26,288 nucleotides of DNA, from NCBI GenBank assembly GCA_900757505.1, contig CAAEOE010000038.1:1-26288 (forward strand), in the 5' to 3' direction. The stretch comes from an uncultured Collinsella sp. Its GTDB lineage: Bacteria > Actinomycetota > Coriobacteriia > Coriobacteriales > Coriobacteriaceae. Every line of letters starts with the position of its first letter. The stretch's first letter is position 1. This document shows, in pieces, positions 8,207 through 12,956 of the stretch. The notes under the pieces were generated by a model, which searched no databases, was not told the origin of the DNA, and saw only the letters and a program-made list of their open reading frames with translations. The translations under genes were made by a program, and so were the position numbers.

Positions 8207-9005
8207 TGACCTTGCTCCTCTTTGACTCCTTGCGGAGAAGCATGTAGAAACGGGTGTTACCGACTAGATAGCGCTTCACCAGGCGCCTTGGCTCCTGCAT
8301 CATGCGGAAGAGCCACTCCAGGTTCGCGCGCTGCATCCACATCGGGGCTCGCGGGATATTGCCGGAGACGACGTCGAACGAGCCGCCCACGCCCACGAAT
8401 GCGCCCTTGGCGCCCAGCTCGCGGAAACGCTCGATCAGGCGCTCCTTCTTGGGCGAGGTGATGCCCACGAACACGATGTCGGGCTCGGCCTGCTCAACCT
8501 CCGCGACCACGGCGTCGAACTCGTCGTCACCGAAGTAGCCGTCTCGGTAGCCAGCGAGGACCATGCCGGGATACCGCTCAGTTAGTACCTCGGCGGTTTT
8601 GGCGACCACCTCGGCCTTGGCACCCAGCAGGAACACCCTGTGCCCCTCGCGCTCGGCAAGCCCGCACAGCTCCCACATGAGGTCTATGCCGGCCACGCGA
8701 CCGGGAAGGTTAACGCCCAGTTTCTTGGCCGCCATGACCATGGAGGCGCCGTCCGCGTTCACGATCTCGCAGCGGCGAACGCATGCGTCCATCTCGGGGT
8801 CGTCGCGCATCTGCAGCAGCTTGTCTGCGTTCACGCCGATCAGGTGGGCGAAACCTCCCTCCTTGATGAGGGCGTCGGTCGCCTCGACCGTTTGCTTCAT
8901 CGTCCACGGATCGACGGGCGCACCGAGTACCTCGACACGCTTTGGAAGAACAGTGTTAAAACGAGCGTCCCCGTATTTATCTTGGGTATCTTTAGAATGC
9001 GCCAT
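8199..9005 (-). CDS. WecG/TagA/CpsF family glycosyltransferase (ManNAc transferase type)
   Basis: A 268-residue GT26 glycosyltransferase, typically transferring N-acetylmannosamine or its uronic acid to GlcNAc-diphospho-undecaprenol. The family pattern is clear: VLGAPVDPWTMKQTVEA, HLIGVNADKLLQMRDDPEM, IVNADGASMVMAAKKLG, RVAGIDLMWELC, VFLLGAKAEV, DIVFVGITSPKKERLIE and FVGVGGSFDVVSGNIPRAP. The start is ATG 9003-9005, inside the end of the sugar-transferase gene (14 bp overlap); a TTG further upstream is less likely. The next gene makes UDP-ManNAc, which supports ManNAc as the donor (inference). This is the second step after the membrane sugar-phosphate transferase. Confidence 0.92.
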   Translation of the reverse strand: MAHSKDTQDKYGDARFNTVLPKRVEVLGAPVDPWTMKQTVEATDALIKEGGFAHLIGVNADKLLQMRDDPEMDACVRRCEIVNADGASMVMAAKKLGVNLPGRVAGIDLMWELCGLAEREGHRVFLLGAKAEVVAKTAEVLTERYPGMVLAGYRDGYFGDDEFDAVVAEVEQAEPDIVFVGITSPKKERLIERFRELGAKGAFVGVGGSFDVVSGNIPRAPMWMQRANLEWLFRMMQEPRRLVKRYLVGNTRFYMLLRKESKRSKVNV

Positions 9006-9756
9006 TTCCGCTAACAACCTCAATCACTGTAAGAAGTATTATTTTCAAATCGAACAAAACGCCTCGTTTGGCGATATATTCCAGATCGCGACGGACCATC
9101 CCATCAAATCCCGTCGAGTTGCGCTCGGTAACCTGCCACCAGCCGGTGATGCCGGGCTTCACGGCCAGGCGCTGCAGGTCGTACTCGGTGTACTCGGCAA
9201 CCTCGTTGGGCAGCGGCGGGCGCGGGCCCACGACGGACATCTGGCCCAGAAACACGTTCATGAACTGTGGGAACTCGTCGATAGAGTGCTTGCGGATGAA
9301 CTTGCCGATCCTGGTGACGCGGGGGTCCTCCTTCATCTTGAACATGGCACCGGCGATCTCGTTCTGCTCCTTGAGCTCGGCGAGGCGCTCGTCGGCGTCC
9401 TTGTACATGGATCGGAACTTCCACATGCGGAAGGTGGACAGGCTGCCGTCGCGGTGGGTCTGGCCCACGCGAATCTGGCTGTAGAACGGGTTGCCCTCGC
9501 TCTCAAGGCGGATGGCCGCGGCGAGCACAAGGCTGGGTACGGCGATGACAGCCAGCACGCAGCCGCTGAACACGATGTCGAACGCGCGTTTAACGGTGCG
9601 GTAGGCAAGGCGCGAGCGATCCCAGTCCATAATGGATTGCATGGCCCTGTAGCGGCCGGCGCCCTCACGCCGGTCCATGGCCTGAGCAATCAGTGCCGCC
9701 CCCGCGGGCGCATCCGTTGTATATTGAGTTTTATCCGACACGTTCTCTTCCAACAC
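8992..9756 (-). CDS. Polyprenyl-phosphate sugar-1-phosphate transferase (bacterial sugar transferase, PF02397 type)
   Basis: Starts the repeat unit by moving a sugar 1-phosphate from a nucleotide sugar to undecaprenyl phosphate at the inner membrane face. At 254 residues it has the short monotopic architecture: one N-terminal membrane segment (about 59-82, IVFSGCVLAVIAVPSLVLAA), then the catalytic core with WKFRSM (about 112-117), KHSIDEFPQFMNVF, VVGPRPPLPNEVAEY and KPGITGWWQV. It lacks the four-helix CoA-binding-like domain of WbaP-type proteins. Three start codons are possible: GTG 9754-9756, TTG 9751-9753, and GTG 9739-9741, which has the SD-like GGAAGAG. The upstream GC-rich hairpin at 9761-9775 would favour the last. 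The transferred sugar is unknown. Confidence 0.93.
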   Translation of the reverse strand: MLEENVSDKTQYTTDAPAGAALIAQAMDRREGAGRYRAMQSIMDWDRSRLAYRTVKRAFDIVFSGCVLAVIAVPSLVLAAAIRLESEGNPFYSQIRVGQTHRDGSLSTFRMWKFRSMYKDADERLAELKEQNEIAGAMFKMKEDPRVTRIGKFIRKHSIDEFPQFMNVFLGQMSVVGPRPPLPNEVAEYTEYDLQRLAVKPGITGWWQVTERNSTGFDGMVRRDLEYIAKRGVLFDLKIILLTVIEVVSGNGAF

Positions 9757-9760
9757 TTCG

Positions 9761-9775
9761 TCCCCGGGTCGGGGA
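9761..9775 (-). promoter_or_regulatory. GC-rich 6-bp hairpin just upstream of the sugar-transferase start
   Basis: TCCCCG, a 3-nt loop, then CGGGGA, in the 51-nt gap between the loaP-like gene and the sugar transferase. It covers the only G-rich stretch in front of the first GTG, so it may dampen initiation there or be a site for the antiterminator. The function is speculative. Confidence 0.4.
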
Positions 9776-9807
9776 TCCTCCCTGTTCTGAGTAGCGACCG
9801 TCTGCAG

Positions 9808-10353
9808 CTAGGCGATCGCCTTTTTTAGATTGCGCATAACGCGCTGCTCGTTTGAAAGCACGGCAAGGCCAACGCGAGTGGTTACGCGTCGGCCGCACAG
9901 GTCGAGCTCCAAATAAGCAGTGCTCTTGCGTCTGTTAATGGTTTTGATAAGGCCTTCGTGGCCCAGCAGCGGATCTGCCGTCACTACGACCTTGTCGCCG
10001 TCTTTTAGGGCCTCACTCATGGGCACTACGCGGTCTCCCCTATGCGTAAAGCCACCAATGAGCTGAACCTCTTCTTTTGCCAACGGCACAAACTGACCGT
10101 CCTGGGAAAGCACCCGGGCAAAGTCGTCCATGCGCAGCAGATACTGTTGCACGGTGCGGGGATCTGTCGTGTCGCAGATAAGATAACCGGGAAAGAGCGG
10201 CTTGGTCGTATTGACCCATTCGCCGTATACTTTAATCTCAGTTTGAAATTGGGGATAAAAGAGCTCCTGCATGGCACTCGCCGGCACCATGCGCTCGATG
10301 CGCTCGCGCATTACATCTTCGCGACCGTTTATGACCTGAATCACATACCACAC
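9808..10353 (-). CDS. loaP: NusG paralogue, LoaP-type operon-specific transcription antiterminator
   Basis: Specialised NusG-family elongation factor expected to bind RNA polymerase and help it read through terminators in the long polysaccharide operon it heads. The 181 residues form an N-terminal NGN domain (WYVIQVINGRED at the start, KPLFPGYLICD at about 51-61) and a C-terminal KOW domain (DGDKVVVTADPLLGHEG, about 123-139, ending near LDLCGRRVTTRVGLAVL). Core NusG normally sits beside secE and rplK, which this one does not. GTG 10351-10353 was chosen because AAGGGGG lies 8 nt upstream and it starts directly at MWYVIQV; the frame also opens at GTG 10360-10362. Position as first gene of an exopolysaccharide operon is the classic LoaP/RfaH-like setting. 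The exact subfamily is inferred. Confidence 0.9.
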   Translation of the reverse strand: MWYVIQVINGREDVMRERIERMVPASAMQELFYPQFQTEIKVYGEWVNTTKPLFPGYLICDTTDPRTVQQYLLRMDDFARVLSQDGQFVPLAKEEVQLIGGFTHRGDRVVPMSEALKDGDKVVVTADPLLGHEGLIKTINRRKSTAYLELDLCGRRVTTRVGLAVLSNEQRVMRNLKKAIA

Positions 10354-10382
10354 GAGCACCACCCCCTTGCTGTCTTACGTGT

Positions 10383-10611
10383 GGCTCACGGGGTTTGGGT
10401 ATGGCTTCGCCAGGGCGCTTGTGCGCGAAGGCGCTCCATATTCAAACCCTGAGCCCAGTCAGACAAGCACGTGGCTCTGCCCCACCGTGAACGGTATGTA
10501 TAAGCGCAGTTGCTAGAGACGCGGACGTCTATCGCAAAATGACCGCGTCCCCAGCTGGCTGCGTGCGAACCAGTCAAGCGGGAATAAAACTGAACCGCAC
10601 GCAAACAGCTG
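10383..10611 (-). ncRNA. Structured 5' leader of the polysaccharide operon (four tandem hairpins)
   Basis: Four inverted repeats follow one another on the minus strand ahead of the antiterminator gene. The first, 10552-10611, has arms starting CAGCTG with a TGCGTGCG core pairing. The second, 10518-10549, is GACGCGG/CCGCGTC. The third, 10468-10489, is CACGTGG/CCAC-C-GTG. The fourth, 10383-10455, is long: GGCTCA, GGGTTTG and TATGG pair in order with CCATA, CAAACCC and TGAGCC, with CTTC/GAAG and GCGC/GCGC helices inside. No U-tract follows any of them, so they are not ordinary terminators. LoaP-type factors are known to recognise an RNA hairpin in the leader of their operons, so one of these may be that site (inference). 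Confidence 0.6.
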
Positions 10612-10620
10612 CAGGACTGC

Positions 10621-11079
10621 TACGCATTAACACGCAAACTACTAAATGCATCTTTGAATTAACTCAATGCAAATAACGTCGCATGACTTCTTTATTGGAG
10701 CTCGTGGTATTTCTGGCACCGCCGTTACGGCCGGATGCTGATCGACCCTGCGCTTTGCAACTTGCTGGAGCCGCGAGCGCAGTTGAACTCATGTAACGTT
10801 AGGTATCCTAGCACAAACTGGTAGCGAAACTGATTTGGTTTGTGGTGGACAACATATCGTTCATTTAGCGTGTTCAAGGGGGTTGTTTTGGGATGTTGTT
10901 CACATTGGCGCAGGATATTGGGGTGCTAGCGGAGGTTATGGATGCTCCTGAAGCCCGAATTGACCAGCGCGGCGTACTGGTAATTGCGTTTGTCCAACAA
11001 ACTATGTACAGACATGTGAAATAAATTGTGCAACTTTATGTTGGCGTAGGAGGGGTTTGCGGCGCGAGGTATTTTGGCA
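10621..11079. other. Gene-free interval upstream of the polysaccharide operon; possible recurring intergenic element
   Basis: I see no convincing gene in this 459-bp stretch. On the minus strand it carries stop-free pieces in two frames that read like degraded coding sequence: NYQYAALVNSGFRSIHNLR, then a shift, then YVVHHKPNQFRYQFVLGYL. Such pieces look like a repeated or decayed element rather than random spacer, but I cannot verify this by search. It also holds small palindromes (TTTGTTGGACAAA near 10988-11000; ATGT-CTGT-ACAT near 11004-11015). An extended -10-like TGCTAGGAT is at 10805-10813 (minus). A plus-strand frame of 43 codons at 10893-11024 has no good ribosome binding site. Confidence 0.4.
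10805..10813 (-). promoter_or_regulatory. Candidate extended -10 promoter for the polysaccharide operon
   Basis: TGCTAGGAT read on the minus strand combines an extended TG with a TAnnnT hexamer. No good -35 lies 17 bp upstream. If used, the transcript would start near 10797, giving a leader of about 440 nt before the antiterminator gene. This is a weak call based on one element; a promoter closer to 10640-10670 (TTGAGT at 10662-10667) is also possible. Confidence 0.3.
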
Positions 11080-11081
11080 TG

Positions 11082-11112
11082 AAAAAAGGCCTTCGAGATA
11101 CCGAAGGCCTTT
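11082..11112 (-). terminator. Intrinsic terminator after tRNA-Ala
   Basis: On the minus strand GGCCTTCG, a 6-nt loop, then CGAAGGCC is followed directly by six T, with a matching A-rich 5' flank. It lies 10 nt beyond the 3' end of the tRNA gene. This is a textbook rho-independent terminator. Confidence 0.93.
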
Positions 11113-11122
11113 GAATTCACGA

Positions 11123-11198
11123 TGGTGGAGACGAGGGGGATCGAACCCCTGACCTCTTGACTGCCAGTCAAGCGCTCTCCCAGCTGAGCTACGCCCCC
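11123..11198 (-). tRNA. tRNA-Ala (anticodon GGC), CCA encoded
   Basis: The 76-nt minus-strand cloverleaf folds fully. The acceptor is GGGGGCG/CGTCTCC, the D arm GCTC...GAGC, the anticodon arm CTTGA-CTGGCAG-TCAAG, and the T arm AGGGG-TTCGATC-CCCCT, followed by A73 and an encoded CCA at 11123-11125. The anticodon is GGC, reading Ala codons GCC/GCU. The G3-U70 wobble, the main identity element of alanine tRNAs, is present. It has its own promoter and terminator. Confidence 0.97.
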
Positions 11199-11211
11199 GT
11201 GACGAGGTGAT

Positions 11212-11240
11212 ACTATAGGGGAAGTTGGCGCGGCGTGCAA
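11212..11240 (-). promoter_or_regulatory. Promoter of tRNA-Ala
   Basis: On the minus strand TTGCAC (11235-11240) and TATAGT (11212-11217) are separated by exactly 17 bp. The expected start is near 11205, about 7 nt before the mature tRNA 5' end. Confidence 0.85.
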
Positions 11241-11269
11241 GGACTTTTTTTGGGTCAGATTCTAAATGC

Positions 11270-11911
11270 CTATTGATATAGGTAAGCGATGGCGGTGCCG
11301 GTGTGGACTTGAATCGTGGCTGTTGACCTGACGACGTTGCTGATGCCCGTGTCGGCTAACAGGCCCAGAGGACTGTGATTTAGTTCCCATTCTAGGCCGT
11401 GCTCGCTAACAACCGTCCCAGGGGCTATAGCGATGATAGAGAACGTCTTGCCTTCGGAGCCCTCGATGGTCCACGATTCGCCTGCGCGAAGGATGCGGGC
11501 GACCACCTTGTCCTCGGCAATCCAGACTGGGGCGTCATCGTAGCCTGCAAGCAGGCCCAGTACGGTAAGCGCCATATCCGGGCGGCCGCCCGTAGCGCAA
11601 GTCGCAACTACTTCGGCACCCGGCCAGCGACGGCGGACGGAATCCAGCGCCAGCGCCAGATCGGTATAGTCCTTGTAAGTGTCGTGGCGTTCTACCTCAA
11701 AGGTTTCGGCGGCATCGACCAACGCACGGCCCGCGTCGCTCACCGTGTCGGCATCTCCTACATATACGTCGCAGCCAAGCCCCGCGCCCAGCAGTGCATC
11801 GAGTCCGCGGTCCACGGCGACAACGTGGTCACACTCCCCTGCTAACTTACGCAACAGCCCCGCGCTCGCCACCACGGGCGAGCCGCAGACCACTAATACC
11901 TTGCAAGCCAC
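11270..11911 (-). CDS. thiN: Thiamine pyrophosphokinase
   Basis: Transfers pyrophosphate from ATP to thiamine, giving the cofactor thiamine diphosphate. The 213 residues fit the family. The N-terminal half has VVAVDRGLDALLGAGLGCDVYVGDADT (in pieces at about 30-56, including the conserved GDxDT) and KDYTDLALAL (80-89), the characteristic catalytic-domain motif; ATCATGGRPDM follows. The C-terminal half is the thiamine-binding beta domain (FSIIAIAPGTVVSEHGLEWEL). The start is GTG 11909-11911 with GGGG just upstream, 9 bp after the HAD gene stop, so the two are probably cotranscribed. It lacks a terminator of its own and may read into the tRNA terminator. No TPP riboswitch was recognised nearby. 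Confidence 0.9.
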   Translation of the reverse strand: MACKVLVVCGSPVVASAGLLRKLAGECDHVVAVDRGLDALLGAGLGCDVYVGDADTVSDAGRALVDAAETFEVERHDTYKDYTDLALALDSVRRRWPGAEVVATCATGGRPDMALTVLGLLAGYDDAPVWIAEDKVVARILRAGESWTIEGSEGKTFSIIAIAPGTVVSEHGLEWELNHSPLGLLADTGISNVVRSTATIQVHTGTAIAYLYQ

Positions 11912-11920
11912 AGTCCCCGC

Positions 11921-12610
11921 CTATCCCTCAAACGAAAGCACACGGGCCAGATCCAGGTCTTCATAGCTGTCGATAAAGATATCGCAGTTGTCGCGAACCT
12001 CGTCGCGCTCCATACGGCCGTGCGGGTCATAGATGCCCACACGCTTAAAGCCGGCGACCCCAGAGCTCTTAAGGCCAAAGACGGCGTCCTCAAACACCCA
12101 TGCGCGCTCAAACTTTTGCCCATGGTGCTCCTCCAGACGGCGCAGCGCCAGCTCGTATACGTCGGGGAACTGTTTGGAGCGCCCTGCCTCACCCGTCGTG
12201 GTAACAAACTCCATGTACGCGTCGAGCCCGGCTCCCGCTAGCGCAGACTTAACCAGCTCGGCCGGCGTGGACGTGGCAACGCACATGGCAATGCCGGCCG
12301 CCTTCGCCTGCTCCAAAAACGTCAGCAGACCCTCGCGTGGCGGCACCTTAGAGTAGCCATCGATCAGAATGTCGCTCAGCTCGCGATACAGCTCCTCGCC
12401 ATTCGCACCAATGCCCCAGGTGTCGTGGTAGGCCTGGCACTCGTCCTCGAGCGACAAATGCTCAAACTGGGCAAAATCGTCGACCGTCACGTCAACACCG
12501 TGGCGGTGCAATAACTCGGGCTGGGCATAGGCCCAAACGGGGGTGCTATTTACCAGCGTGCCGTCGCAATCGAAAATAAAAGCGACATTGTGGGCGGCGG
12601 TCTGGGACAT
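11921..12610 (-). CDS. HAD-IA hydrolase, beta-phosphoglucomutase/phosphatase-like
   Basis: A 229-residue haloacid dehalogenase-type enzyme of subfamily IA with an alpha-helical cap inserted after motif I. Motif I is FIFDCDGTLVNST (nucleophile Asp14, acid/base Asp16), motif II is VATSTP, and motifs III/IV are in KQFPDVYELAL and WVFEDAVFGLKSSGVAGF. The cap pattern resembles beta-phosphoglucomutase and sugar-phosphate phosphatases, but the substrate is not readable. The start is ATG 12608-12610 with AAAGG 7 nt upstream; a TTG further up was discounted. It is divergent from glgB and shares the intergenic operator cluster with it, which hints at a role with glucose or maltose phosphates (inference). 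Confidence 0.85.
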   Translation of the reverse strand: MSQTAAHNVAFIFDCDGTLVNSTPVWAYAQPELLHRHGVDVTVDDFAQFEHLSLEDECQAYHDTWGIGANGEELYRELSDILIDGYSKVPPREGLLTFLEQAKAAGIAMCVATSTPAELVKSALAGAGLDAYMEFVTTTGEAGRSKQFPDVYELALRRLEEHHGQKFERAWVFEDAVFGLKSSGVAGFKRVGIYDPHGRMERDEVRDNCDIFIDSYEDLDLARVLSFEG

Positions 12611-12632
12611 AAACGAACCTTTCGATGTCAAA

Positions 12633-12720
12633 TGGTAAACAACCTGCTAAAAACGTTTTACCAAAGGTCAACCAAATAGTCTAGAAACCCTATTTGGTAA
12701 AACTGTCAAGAGTTTTACCA
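12633..12720. promoter_or_regulatory. Cluster of four GTTTTACCA half-sites between the divergent HAD and glgB genes
   Basis: Half-sites occur at 12633-12640 (minus, GTTTACCA), 12655-12663 (plus), 12695-12703 (minus) and 12712-12720 (plus). The last pair forms a perfect 10-bp inverted repeat, TGGTAAAACT and AGTTTTACCA, spaced by 6 bp. The second and third form a perfect 11-bp inverted repeat, with ACCAAATAG/CTATTTGGT nested between them. A minus-strand TTGACA (12704-12709) lies inside the cluster, so a bound regulator would probably cover the HAD promoter. GTAAAC/GTTTAC-type half-sites are typical of LacI-family regulators, but no regulator gene is in the window. Confidence 0.65.
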
Positions 12721-12830
12721 TCGCAATTCTGCCAGTGGTCTAAACATGGCGCTCGCCGATTAAACGCCGCCGTAAATCCACTTTTCTCCATAAAAGTAAC
12801 GAACAGGTGTTATCGTATTTCGTGCCGAAA

Positions 12831-12925
12831 GTTCCACCGAGCACGCGAGGTGGAACGAATCATAGAACTATCGCCGTCCCTTCGATTCGTGCAGCCTTGG
12901 ACCTTTCGCATCTAGTCACCAAGGC
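12831..12925 (+). promoter_or_regulatory. Structured leader of the glycogen operon (three consecutive hairpins)
   Basis: There are three perfect inverted repeats in 95 bp: GTTCCACC/GGTGGAAC (12831-12838 and 12849-12856), ACGAATC/GATTCGT (12855-12861 and 12884-12890), and GCCTTGG/CCAAGGC (12894-12900 and 12919-12925). The first two overlap by 2 nt, so they compete at the junction. None has a U-tract. They sit between the operator cluster and the glgB start and may form a regulatory or stabilising leader. I do not recognise a known riboswitch class. Confidence 0.5.
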
Positions 12926-12956
12926 AACACGCTGCCGCGTCATGATGGGATCAAAC

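Noticed and set aside
8563..9828. Plus-strand open frame of 421 codons
   Set aside because: It lies opposite the WecG/TagA-type and sugar-transferase genes, whose motifs are complete; it is a shadow.
10363..10925. RfaH-type ops element (GGCGGTAG) in the operon leader
   Set aside because: I looked for the motif on the transcribed strand and did not find it. Any recruitment would have to use the hairpins instead.
10893..11024. Small plus-strand frame of 43 codons starting MLFTLAQDIG
   Set aside because: It has no Shine-Dalgarno at a proper distance and no recognisable family, and it lies in a region that also shows broken frames on the other strand. It is not supported as a gene.
10926..11240. 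Minus-strand frame of 104 codons reading through the tRNA gene
   Set aside because: It spans the tRNA-Ala and its terminator, so the frame is accidental. Only its last part belongs to the possible recurring intergenic sequence.
11270..12630. TPP riboswitch near thiamine pyrophosphokinase
   Set aside because: There is no conserved thi-box-like stretch, and the gap before the gene is only 9 bp.
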